NCBI GenBank assembly: GCA_020427005.1
Contig: JAGQOY010000001.1
Coordinates: 7,467-65,715, forward strand
DNA: 58,249 bases
DNA from: Planctomycetales bacterium
GTDB lineage: Bacteria > Planctomycetota > Planctomycetia > Pirellulales > Pirellulaceae
Direction: 5' to 3'
Positions 43,705 through 52,365 of the stretch are shown piece after piece. The position numbers and the translations under genes were made by a program. The notes beneath the pieces were generated by a model that worked only from the letters and a program-made list of their open reading frames with translations, was not told the DNA's origin and searched no databases. Every line of letters begins with the position of its first letter. The first letter of the stretch is position 1.

Positions 43705-46700
43705 ATGCAAGCTCAAGCGAAACAGTTTATTAAACTGCTGGAGAGTCAGCAGTTGCTTTCACCGGATGTGATTGCAGAGCTATCACGCCAAGTCGCTGAA
43801 AGCAAGACACGGCTCACGCCTGAATTGTTGGCCCGCCTATTGGTCGATAATGGACACTTGACCAAGTTTCAAGCAACCAAGATCGTGGCAGAACTGAAGT
43901 CAACCGATGAAGAAGATGATGTTGACGAAAAGCCCTCGCTTGCTCCCCCAACTCGCCAAAGCGATTCAGGAGAGCTCGGATTCGCCGAACCGGATGTCGA
44001 GATAGTCGAGAAGCAGCCCGTAGCAGAAGTCATTTTAGATGATGAGGATGATCCTTCCGACGTGGTTGAGGTTGTCGAAGTGGCGGAAGTGGCGGAAATA
44101 CCCCAAACTTCTTCCAGCAAGAACAAAAAAGCAATCGCCAAAACAACTTCGGAAACGCCCCTAATCGACTTGTCTGCCCCGGTCACGTCTCTACGGCCAA
44201 ACAAAGTACACCTTGCGAAAGCCAATCCCTGGGATTCATTTCGCATCCTGGGAGTGGGCTTGATTCTAAGTTTGGTGCTAGTGGCTCTGGTTTGGCTCGT
44301 GTTCTATTTTTGGCGTGGAGATGCAGAATCGCGATTAACCGAAGCGGAAAAACAGTATGAGCAGCAATCATATGAAACTGCCGCCAAAATGTATGAGGAA
44401 TTCTCGTCCGATTTTCCGACGCATGAAAGTGCTTCTTTCGCGCGTGTCCGTGCGGCTTTAGCATCTATGCGCCGCGACGTGGAGAGTGTGCCAGATCCGC
44501 TAGTAGGCTTAGAAACGGCCGCCGATTTGCTTCCCACACTTACCGGCGAAAGCTCCCTTTCCGAACAACAAGGGGATCTTACCGGTGTCCTAGTAAGCCT
44601 GGCATCCAAGTTCAACGAAAGGGCAGACCACGCAGATGACAATGAGACTCGCAGAACGTTGATGTCTGAAATGCAGCGAGTCCTGGATTATATAGATAAT
44701 CCGCAGTTCGTAGGCACTACACAAAAGAATCAACATGCACCTACGTTAGATAGGATCAAAGAGGACCGTCAACGAATCATCCGGGAGATCAACCGCGATG
44801 ATGAACTCAAATCCGCTTTGGCGGCCATGGATGCAAAGCTGTCGGAAAAAGATACTTTGGCCGCTTATGCCATCCGCCGACAACTGATCAATAAATACCC
44901 TTCCCTCGAAGGGAACGAGCAATTGAGTCAACGTGTAAAACAGGCCACTCAGCTGCAAAAGTCCCTGGTGGAGCCCGGATCGCTTGATCTCCAGCTACTC
45001 GCTCAGGCCCCTCCCGCTAGCGACGTGAAGAGTTTAGTGCTTACCGAGCATCAAGGAGAGGCGCTTCCGGCCCTCCGCGGAAGCATACTTTTCGCCAAAG
45101 TACGTGGTTCAGTTTATGGTCTAGAAGGTGAAACTGGCAAGGTTCTATGGCGCCATTATGTTGGCCAAGATTTTGAGAACGAACCAATTCGGATCGGTGA
45201 CAGCACGCGCGGCGATGCTCTAATCTGCCAGCCTGAAAAGGGGACGGCCTCGCGCATTGAAGCCGCAACGGGAAATTCGAAGTGGTTCATCGACATGGGG
45301 ACTCCCTTGCATGTGCCTGTAGCCGACGGTGAGGATCTGTTCGCCACCACCTTCGATGGCCGGGTGTGCCGTGTGGATGGCATGTCAGGGCAACTAAGTT
45401 GGAGTACAAAGTTGCCTCAGCCCGTCCCGGTAACCCCCGGTTTAGCGTTTGGCAAGCCTTATCTTTATGTTCCCTCCGACCACGGCAACCTGTATGTAAT
45501 ATCTAGGGATAGTGGTCAGTGCGAAGAAGTTGCCTACCTCGGGCATCGTAGTGGTGCGATTCGCGTTCCGCCGATTTTAGCCCTAGGACAGTTATTCGTA
45601 TGCGAAAACGCAGGCGCCGATTTTTCGTTGGTTCGCATTCTGCAAACGGCAACGGACTCAGCGACGCTAGTCGAAGCCCAGACTCCAATGAGGTTGAAAG
45701 GGCATGTGGTTGTGCCCCCATTGGTTGACGGTCGTCGCGTATTCGTGCTTACCGATCTGGGTGAGATTACAGTGCTAGATATCGAACCCACAGCGCAAAC
45801 TCAAAAAGTGTCTGTGTTGACTTCTTTGCCATCCAGCTCGAATACACCCAGAACAACTTGGGGCGTAGCTGGAAACAACCACCTGTGGACCGTCGACAGC
45901 CGTTTTACGCGGTTTGATTTGCAAGTCGCACAAGGAAGACTCGTACTTGGCCCTGTCGCACACCCTGGAGACACATTTGCTGGTTCAATACAGAGATATG
46001 AAGATGTAATTGTGCACACCAGGTTTCAGCAAGGAACCCGAGGAATGGTTGTCGCGGCCTCCAATTCCGAGAATGGTCTGCCGATTTGGCAAACCAATCT
46101 TGGTGTTCCGGTGACCATGATTTCTAACCCACAATCCGGACAGTACGAGGCAGTCAATTCCTCGGCCATGTACTTTCGTCTGGATCCGCAAGTTCCCCTT
46201 CGCGATGGACCGGATAATAATGCTGGTCAAAACAAATCTCAACTTGATTTGGCACCAGCAGTCCAAGTCGCCAATGGCATGCGCGTAATGCTCAATCAAT
46301 CCCGCCCCAACCAACTGGCTGTCTTATCAACCAATGGCAAGTTGCAACTTTTGACGGCAGCTATTGGGACTGCTGTTCCAACTTGTCCCCTGATCGCCGT
46401 AGAAAACAATATTGCCTTGGCCTTGGATAACGGACAATTGGTTTTACTTGACCCGTCGAACGGTTCTGTCGTTGGATCTCCATTTCAACCGACTCTGGCA
46501 CCAGGCACGACGATTAAATGGAACGAACCCGTGTATGTCGCGAGCTCCAAAACGCTCTACGCGACTAACGACCAGCTGCAACTCGTGAGAATAGGAGTTA
46601 ACAACTCGCTACGAAAGTTGAGCGAGATTGCTCTCGAGCTTCCGCTGGATGGACCATTGGCGTTCGGTGAAAGTAACCTATTGGCAGTGGAGACCTCGAC

Positions 46701-47106
46701 AGCTGGTGATATGGCAGTAGCCCTCGATGCGACCAACTTGAAAAGACTAGGCTCAACCCAACTGGGTGGGCAGAGAATTGCAGGTCCCTTCACGGCAGTG
46801 GGCGGCGTGCTCATCCAAACCAGTCGAACCTTGGAATTGATTTCAAACGACTGCAAAACTGTCTGGTCGCAACCTTTTGTTCATGCTCCACTGGTTTCGG
46901 CTCCAGTAGCTATCGATCAGGATGAACTGCTACTGGCAACTACAGCTGGTGTGGTTATCAAAATACGATCGGCCAGTGGTGAAATCGTGGCCCAGGCCAG
47001 TGCCGATCAACCGTTTTGCTCAACTCCTTTGGTATTGCCAACTGGATTGTTGGTGGGCAGTGACGAAGGTTGTGTAATTGCCATGCCCATGCCGACTTCG
47101 AAATAA
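43705..47106 (+). CDS. Membrane-anchored PQQ-type beta-propeller protein
   Basis: A 1133-residue protein. A helical N-terminal module ('LLSPDVIAELSRQVAE', 'LARLLVDNGHLTKFQATKIV') resembles a segment I associate with planctomycete kinases. A Glu/Val-rich acidic linker leads to a transmembrane helix (about 178-202) and a TPR-like region (about 205-420). Many PQQ/outer-membrane-assembly-type propeller blades follow ('GSVYGLEGETGKVLWRHY', 'RIEAATGNSKWFID', 'VCRVDGMSGQLSWSTKL'). It should sit in the inner membrane with the propeller in the periplasm. It follows the second ExbD gene by 244 bases and precedes the solute-binding-like gene by 10. Confidence 0.85.
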   Translation: MQAQAKQFIKLLESQQLLSPDVIAELSRQVAESKTRLTPELLARLLVDNGHLTKFQATKIVAELKSTDEEDDVDEKPSLAPPTRQSDSGELGFAEPDVEIVEKQPVAEVILDDEDDPSDVVEVVEVAEVAEIPQTSSSKNKKAIAKTTSETPLIDLSAPVTSLRPNKVHLAKANPWDSFRILGVGLILSLVLVALVWLVFYFWRGDAESRLTEAEKQYEQQSYETAAKMYEEFSSDFPTHESASFARVRAALASMRRDVESVPDPLVGLETAADLLPTLTGESSLSEQQGDLTGVLVSLASKFNERADHADDNETRRTLMSEMQRVLDYIDNPQFVGTTQKNQHAPTLDRIKEDRQRIIREINRDDELKSALAAMDAKLSEKDTLAAYAIRRQLINKYPSLEGNEQLSQRVKQATQLQKSLVEPGSLDLQLLAQAPPASDVKSLVLTEHQGEALPALRGSILFAKVRGSVYGLEGETGKVLWRHYVGQDFENEPIRIGDSTRGDALICQPEKGTASRIEAATGNSKWFIDMGTPLHVPVADGEDLFATTFDGRVCRVDGMSGQLSWSTKLPQPVPVTPGLAFGKPYLYVPSDHGNLYVISRDSGQCEEVAYLGHRSGAIRVPPILALGQLFVCENAGADFSLVRILQTATDSATLVEAQTPMRLKGHVVVPPLVDGRRVFVLTDLGEITVLDIEPTAQTQKVSVLTSLPSSSNTPRTTWGVAGNNHLWTVDSRFTRFDLQVAQGRLVLGPVAHPGDTFAGSIQRYEDVIVHTRFQQGTRGMVVAASNSENGLPIWQTNLGVPVTMISNPQSGQYEAVNSSAMYFRLDPQVPLRDGPDNNAGQNKSQLDLAPAVQVANGMRVMLNQSRPNQLAVLSTNGKLQLLTAAIGTAVPTCPLIAVENNIALALDNGQLVLLDPSNGSVVGSPFQPTLAPGTTIKWNEPVYVASSKTLYATNDQLQLVRIGVNNSLRKLSEIALELPLDGPLAFGESNLLAVETSTAGDMAVALDATNLKRLGSTQLGGQRIAGPFTAVGGVLIQTSRTLELISNDCKTVWSQPFVHAPLVSAPVAIDQDELLLATTAGVVIKIRSASGEIVAQASADQPFCSTPLVLPTGLLVGSDEGCVIAMPMPTSK

Positions 47107-47116
47107 GTGCCCTTGA

Positions 47117-49432
47117 ATGCTGTCGCGACTAACTAGAGCTTTGGTTCCCTGCAATCTTACAGTGGTAGCCAGCTGCTTTGCAGCTTGGTTAATATGCGTC
47201 CACTTGCCGCGAGTCTCTGCACAGGAAGAGCTTCCATTAATTGACCAACAGCCATTCGATCTGATTACCGTCAAGGCTGCTGCGGGAGGAGGTTCCGCAA
47301 AAGTACTTCCCCTGCCCTTCCCCGGTCGAGTTGTGCCGACAAACAACAAAGAAACGGATCGATTGACAGTAGTCATAACAAGATTCCCAGAGCGGGAATA
47401 TGAGATCGTATGGCGCGACATCGAACGCATCGACCTATATGAACGCATGATTTATGACCAGGCACTGGCCAAGTTAGCAGAAAAAGAATTCATTACTGCC
47501 TTCCAGAACTTGAGCTTTCTCATGCGCAACTATGCGCACATGCCAGGGCTAGAAAAACTCAGGCGCGATTTCTTATTGCGTTCTGCCACTAGCATGTTTG
47601 GTGATGGCCGTTTGCAACAGACCCTTTCGACACTGGAAGAGCTTCGAAATACGGCTCCCGATTACGAAGCTACTAGCGTAACGGCGGGCATATCGAATGC
47701 CACAGAACGTTTAGTGCGGGCATACCAGCAACAGGGCGATCAAGCCAGCGCGGTCAGTCTGCTACTAAGAATTGAGAATGCTTACGGTGCAACCATGCCC
47801 GTCATCGCTCGTTGGAAGTCACAAGTCAAACAACAGGCATTGGACAAGCAAAAAGAAGCACAGGAGTTCTTTGAGCAACAACGATATCGAGAATCGCGTC
47901 GGGCGGCAATTGAAATGCTGGGGTTGGATCCCAACCTTACCGAAGGGCAGGAGCTGTTAACCAAGATTACCGAAACCTACCCTATGACCCGGGTTGGCGT
48001 AATGCAACGCGCCACCGAGTTTGATGCCAAGAGTTTGGTGAATTGGCCAGCGCGCCGAGTGGGCTCGCTGGTGCAGATGCCTTTGATTCGCTTCCTCAAA
48101 GTGGGTTCGGAGGGAGGCCGTTATGGATTTGCACTCGGCCCTACACCCAGATTCAGTGACGATCGCCAACAACTGATTTTTTCTCTTGATCCCAGTCTTG
48201 AGCAGCCACTGAGTGCATTTCAGATCGGCCAGTCATTGCTAGCTCGCGCGACCCCCGGTGATCCGCTTTACGATCCCTCATGGTCGGCAATCCTTAAGAA
48301 TGTGAGCACTCCCAATGCGAATCAAGTTATTGTGAATCTTTATCGACCCAACGTCCTACCGCACGCTCTTATGCAGTGGCCGCTCGAAGAACTCGATCCG
48401 GGAATGACCGGCGAGTATGAATTGTCGGCTTCAGAGGAACGAGAGAGCTCCTTTCGTTTGCGCGGCAAGCCCGGATTTGAAAGCCAACCACGCGAGATTG
48501 TGGAGGTTTTCTACGACGACCCCAAAGAGGCGATCAACGATTTGCTGAAAGGAGATATCGACGTACTCGATCAACTGTTTCCTGCCGATGCCATGCGATT
48601 GGCAAGTGACTCGCGGGTGCAGGTTATGTCCTATGCTTTACCGTCGGTTCATATGCTTATTCCAGTCAGTGATGAAGCGTATCTGCAAAAAGATAAATTT
48701 CGGCGTGCCCTGTTATATGCAACCAACCGCGAAGAAATATTGCGCGGGGAATTGCTTGGCAGTACGCTTGAGTCCAACGGTCGCTTGGTGAGCGGGCCTT
48801 TTCCAATTGGCGAGGGATCTGCTGACCCATTGGCCTACGCCTACGATCCCTCCGTCGCTCCTACACCCTACAATCCACATCTGGCAAAATTGTTGATCGT
48901 CATGGTCGAAGGCGAACTTGCGCAAGCAGCTAAGAAAGCTAAGCAGCCTGTGCCAGAGATGAGACCGCTCATTGTCGGCTGTCCTGACTTTGAGTTCGCT
49001 CGAGTGGCAGTGCAAGCCTTGATTCAGCAGTGGAGCATCGTGGGAATCCAAGCTGAAATGCGCGTTCTGCCTGCCGGTAAAGTGGCTGCAGACAATATGG
49101 ATGTCGATCTAGTCTATCTTATGACGACCATGTGGGAGCCTGCGACCGACGTGGAGCGACTGTTGGGCGGCAATGGAATTGCCAGGTCCGACAACCCGTT
49201 TGTTGTCCAAGCATTGGAACGACTGAGATCCAGTTTGGGATGGCGTGAAGTCAGGGATTCGATGCAGGAAATCCATCGTTTGATCGACTTTCATTTACCT
49301 GTCATTCCGCTTTGGCAAGTGAAGGATCGATTCGCAATCCGCAAAAACGTGTCGGGTGTTGAGCCCGAAACGGTATCCCTTTACCAGAACATTTCTCAGT
49401 GGCGCGTTCAGCTTAATGCTGCTGCTCCATAA
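47117..49432 (+). CDS. TPR plus family-5 extracellular solute-binding-like protein
   Basis: A 771-residue protein with a signal segment ('LTVVASCFAAWLICVHLPRV', then 'SAQ'). A first third rich in helical repeat-like sequence ('LAKLAEKEFITAFQNLSFLM') is followed by a C-terminal part like family-5 (peptide/nickel) binding proteins: 'FRRALLYATNREEILRGELL', 'YDPSVAPTPYNPHLAKLL', 'LIQQWSIVGIQAEMRVLPAG' and 'IHRLIDFHLPVIPLWQV'. Such proteins normally feed ABC permeases, but no ABC permease or ATPase gene is near. It starts 10 bases after the propeller gene, so they are probably one unit. Confidence 0.8.
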   Translation: MLSRLTRALVPCNLTVVASCFAAWLICVHLPRVSAQEELPLIDQQPFDLITVKAAAGGGSAKVLPLPFPGRVVPTNNKETDRLTVVITRFPEREYEIVWRDIERIDLYERMIYDQALAKLAEKEFITAFQNLSFLMRNYAHMPGLEKLRRDFLLRSATSMFGDGRLQQTLSTLEELRNTAPDYEATSVTAGISNATERLVRAYQQQGDQASAVSLLLRIENAYGATMPVIARWKSQVKQQALDKQKEAQEFFEQQRYRESRRAAIEMLGLDPNLTEGQELLTKITETYPMTRVGVMQRATEFDAKSLVNWPARRVGSLVQMPLIRFLKVGSEGGRYGFALGPTPRFSDDRQQLIFSLDPSLEQPLSAFQIGQSLLARATPGDPLYDPSWSAILKNVSTPNANQVIVNLYRPNVLPHALMQWPLEELDPGMTGEYELSASEERESSFRLRGKPGFESQPREIVEVFYDDPKEAINDLLKGDIDVLDQLFPADAMRLASDSRVQVMSYALPSVHMLIPVSDEAYLQKDKFRRALLYATNREEILRGELLGSTLESNGRLVSGPFPIGEGSADPLAYAYDPSVAPTPYNPHLAKLLIVMVEGELAQAAKKAKQPVPEMRPLIVGCPDFEFARVAVQALIQQWSIVGIQAEMRVLPAGKVAADNMDVDLVYLMTTMWEPATDVERLLGGNGIARSDNPFVVQALERLRSSLGWREVRDSMQEIHRLIDFHLPVIPLWQVKDRFAIRKNVSGVEPETVSLYQNISQWRVQLNAAAP

Positions 49433-49486
49433 CGGACCAGGAATGTCCCGTCTCTTCGGTCTGCACCTACGTGACATGTTTTACGA

Positions 49487-51550
49487 GTGAATGAGAAACA
49501 AACCATGTTCCTAGTCTCCAAGAAAACAGTTAGCCACTACCCACCCGGAATAAACGGTTACTCGTGTAGGAATTGGTTAATTCTTTGGTGCGTTGGTATG
49601 GGAGTGATTGCTTGCTCGTTTGCACCGAATGCCCAGGCTCAGGAACAAGAAAATGTCAAGATCTGGGAATTCTCGCCCTATGAAGTGAACGTCCTTTGGC
49701 AAATTGACCCCGGTGTTACCGTTTCTAATGTTGCTCGAGAGCAGTTTCTAACGAATCTACTCGATAGGCTGCAACGGGATTTCAAATCGGCATGGCAGCC
49801 GCGAATAATGCCTTTGGCCACGCATTGGCAGACTCTTGCTAGTCGTAGTTTAACCACTCTGACGTTGGCCGAGCTAACCGATCAAGAGTTGGTTGTTGTT
49901 GTTTCTGCGAAGGACACTATTTACAAGTCTTTGCGGACCTTCGAAGCCGCCATGGAAGGAGCGAGTGACATCAGCGTACATGCTTCCGACTACGAGAGCT
50001 TGTTGCGTGATGCATCCGACTCGGAAGCCAATTCGGCAATCAGCAAGCTGCTTTCGAAATGCAGACCGCATTCCTTGTTGGAATCAGAACTTAAAGACAA
50101 ATTGACAAGTGGTGAAATACCAATGGCGATTGTTCCTCGCCGAGTTGCTCGAGCATTGGGGGAAGCCGTACGGCAGATCGCTACACCACTTCCCTGGCAG
50201 TCGGGAGCTTTATTTAATCAATACGATAAAGTCTTTTTCTTGCGCATCAGTAAAACGAATCTCGGCTTTCAATGCGCGGCGCGAGAGATTGATTGCGAGA
50301 TGCAATATCTTGGGCCAGCCTTCGAGCATACCGCGCAACGTTGGGTAGACGTTGATCGCACGGCAGGGCACGTGATTGCGAGCTGTTTTGCTCCCGTTGC
50401 ACGTATGGAGGAAGCCACTTCGCGCACGGCCGAACTCCAACTGCGGGCGGGTGGATTGATTGTTGATCCGGCCAATCCAGCATACGTCCAGGTCGGGGAT
50501 GTGATGCAACCGATTATTCGGCGAGATGACCGTTATGGAATGCCGACTTTGCTTGAGCCACTTCCTTGGACTTTCGCTGCGATTACTGGCACGGATGGCA
50601 TACACTTGGACGCGAACGTTTACACGTATTCAGGTGGACCTGGACTTCAAGGTAGGAAAAATCGTCGTACTCAACGAGTCCTATTGCGGGTTCGGCCGCA
50701 GCATGCTCGAACGGAGTTGAAGGTCGTCGTGCGTGGCACCGATGTGCCACAACCTGGGTGTTTTGTGTATCGGCGCGATTGGCTGTCAGATGATTTTGAG
50801 TTTCTCGGCAGAACAGATTGGCGAGGCCAATTTTCAGTTGTCCGGCAGTCTCCGTCACCATTTTTGCCCGACGACATCAAGACGGCGCGCATGCAGGTCA
50901 TTCGCGAGGCAGAGAAGCGAGAATTGGAAGCCGCAGCGCAGGTAGAGGCCACTCAAGATACCGGTTCATCGGGAGACACTGGCGGCGTGGCCGTATCGCC
51001 TGCTCCAACTCTTGGCCCAGACCCCTTAGCGGAGTTGCCGCCAGTAGAAAAGGTTGCTCTGCAGTTCCGTGCTCCCTTGGAGCAACTCTATATCAAAAGC
51101 GGAGATATCGTGTTGGCCAAGTTGCCTTATGTGGTTGGCATGGAAGCTACGCAAGTAGCTGAACTACCTGACGATAGCCGGCGTCTTCAGGCCGAGGCAC
51201 ATATCCGTGGTTTTCAAGGCGAAATCCTAGACCTCATTGGTTTGCGCAATTTGTTGGCAGCTCGTATTAAACTGTATCTACGCGATAGCAAATTCGATCA
51301 GGCCAAGACAACCATGGCAGAACTGCGTGGCTTGCGAAACTACAAAGAGATGGCTGACGCCCTCGAATTGATTCAGCGCGATATGTTGGATGAAAGCAAT
51401 GGAGCTATTCCGCCGGTATCCAAACGCCGCATCGACACGATGTTCCAGACAACACGCAAACTGCTGGAACAGTATCTACAAGATAACTTGATTACCCAAA
51501 CTGAGAAAACCATCGCGGCAGCCGAATCCGGAGAAACTCCGCAGTCCTAA
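49487..51550 (+). CDS. Exported protein of unknown family, last gene of the ExbB/ExbD cluster
   Basis: About 687 residues from a GTG; the ATG at 49505 is an equally good start. A hydrophobic segment ('LILWCVGMGVIACSFAPNAQ') is a signal peptide or anchor. The rest is mixed beta and helix, with phrases such as 'FSPYEVNVLWQIDPGV', 'GLIVDPANPAYVQVGDVMQP' and 'RVRPQHARTELKVVVRGTDV', and a helical C-terminal 130 residues. I recognise no family. Its steady spacing (54 bases) after the solute-binding-like gene suggests it belongs to the same system. Confidence 0.65.
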   Translation: MNEKQTMFLVSKKTVSHYPPGINGYSCRNWLILWCVGMGVIACSFAPNAQAQEQENVKIWEFSPYEVNVLWQIDPGVTVSNVAREQFLTNLLDRLQRDFKSAWQPRIMPLATHWQTLASRSLTTLTLAELTDQELVVVVSAKDTIYKSLRTFEAAMEGASDISVHASDYESLLRDASDSEANSAISKLLSKCRPHSLLESELKDKLTSGEIPMAIVPRRVARALGEAVRQIATPLPWQSGALFNQYDKVFFLRISKTNLGFQCAAREIDCEMQYLGPAFEHTAQRWVDVDRTAGHVIASCFAPVARMEEATSRTAELQLRAGGLIVDPANPAYVQVGDVMQPIIRRDDRYGMPTLLEPLPWTFAAITGTDGIHLDANVYTYSGGPGLQGRKNRRTQRVLLRVRPQHARTELKVVVRGTDVPQPGCFVYRRDWLSDDFEFLGRTDWRGQFSVVRQSPSPFLPDDIKTARMQVIREAEKRELEAAAQVEATQDTGSSGDTGGVAVSPAPTLGPDPLAELPPVEKVALQFRAPLEQLYIKSGDIVLAKLPYVVGMEATQVAELPDDSRRLQAEAHIRGFQGEILDLIGLRNLLAARIKLYLRDSKFDQAKTTMAELRGLRNYKEMADALELIQRDMLDESNGAIPPVSKRRIDTMFQTTRKLLEQYLQDNLITQTEKTIAAAESGETPQS

Positions 51551-51575
51551 CATATTGAATTACGATACTCTCGTG

Positions 51576-52067
51576 ATGCCTCGCAAACTCGACATTGATA
51601 CTCGCATGGAAATCATTGAAGAGCTCTACAAACTTGTTGACGCGTTGGTACAAAAGGATATTCCCTACGCGATTTGCGGTGGATTGGCCGTGGCTATCCA
51701 TGGTCGCCCTAGGATGACGGTTGATATCGACCTTGTTGTGCCGTCAGAATTCATTGTGAGCGTAACAGAGGCAGTAGCACAAATCGGCTTTGACGACGTT
51801 ACGGGATGGGTCAAGCTACCCACGAGTGATTTGGGAATAGAGCGACTTTACCGAATCAACAAAGTAATGGACAACGAATTCTTGACTCTTGATCTACTAG
51901 AAGCCGATTCCCTAAAGAACTCAATCCTTGCCGATCGCCAGCTGTTCCAGCTCGATACACGACAACTTTCCGTACTCTCCAAGAGTGCATTGATTAGAAT
52001 GAAGCAAGGTACGGGCAGAACGCAGGACAAGTTAGATATTGAAATGTTGAACGATGAAGTCGAGTAA
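51576..52067 (+). CDS. Nucleotidyltransferase-like protein (AbiEii/MNT type)
   Basis: A 163-residue protein from the ATG at 51576 (GTG at 51573 and TTG at 51555 also in frame). 'YAICGGLAVAIHGRPRMTVD' followed by 'IDLVVPSE' fits the G-G-x-A and D-x-D core of the nucleotidyltransferase fold. 'MKQGTGRTQDKLDIEML' fits the C-terminal motif (R-x-K-D-x-x-D-I) of AbiEii/DUF1814-like proteins. Many such proteins are toxins or RNA-modifying enzymes. Its stop codon region overlaps a short downstream frame by 14 bases. Confidence 0.75.
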   Translation: MPRKLDIDTRMEIIEELYKLVDALVQKDIPYAICGGLAVAIHGRPRMTVDIDLVVPSEFIVSVTEAVAQIGFDDVTGWVKLPTSDLGIERLYRINKVMDNEFLTLDLLEADSLKNSILADRQLFQLDTRQLSVLSKSALIRMKQGTGRTQDKLDIEMLNDEVE

Positions 52068-52278
52068 TTGGGCAGATGGGAGCAAGAGTCGCAGTCGCGG
52101 TTGGTCGAACGACATGTCAGGTCCGGCAATCGAAAAACGGCTTCAAATCGTTGCAAGCTTATACAAGTTGTGGCGAGTTCTTAGGCAAGCCAAACTGACG
52201 AATTCGACGACCGTTACAGGTGAAACAGCCAATGTACTGATTCATCCAAGTCCACCCACGACCACAATAATTCAGTGA
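52054..52278 (+). CDS. Short protein overlapping the nucleotidyltransferase gene
   Basis: A 74-residue frame whose ATG lies inside the end of the nucleotidyltransferase gene (14-base overlap). Its middle, 'MSGPAIEKRLQIVASLYKLW' followed by 'RVLRQAKL', reads as a plausible amphipathic helix. The overlap suggests translational coupling and a partner or antitoxin-like role. No family is recognised, so it may also be a chance frame. Confidence 0.45.
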   Translation: MKSSNWADGSKSRSRGWSNDMSGPAIEKRLQIVASLYKLWRVLRQAKLTNSTTVTGETANVLIHPSPPTTTIIQ

Positions 52279-52365
52279 CGGATCAATGATCTAGATGGGC
52301 GGCGTTTGGGATATGCCGATACCACCTGCGTCGATCGTCAGATTGATGGAATCTTCAGAGTCTCG

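Noticed and set aside
44071..44099. Short tandem repeat (gtggcggaa twice) in the propeller gene
   Set aside because: It is within a low-complexity acidic linker and encodes simple Val-Ala-Glu repeats; nothing suggests a mobile or regulatory element.
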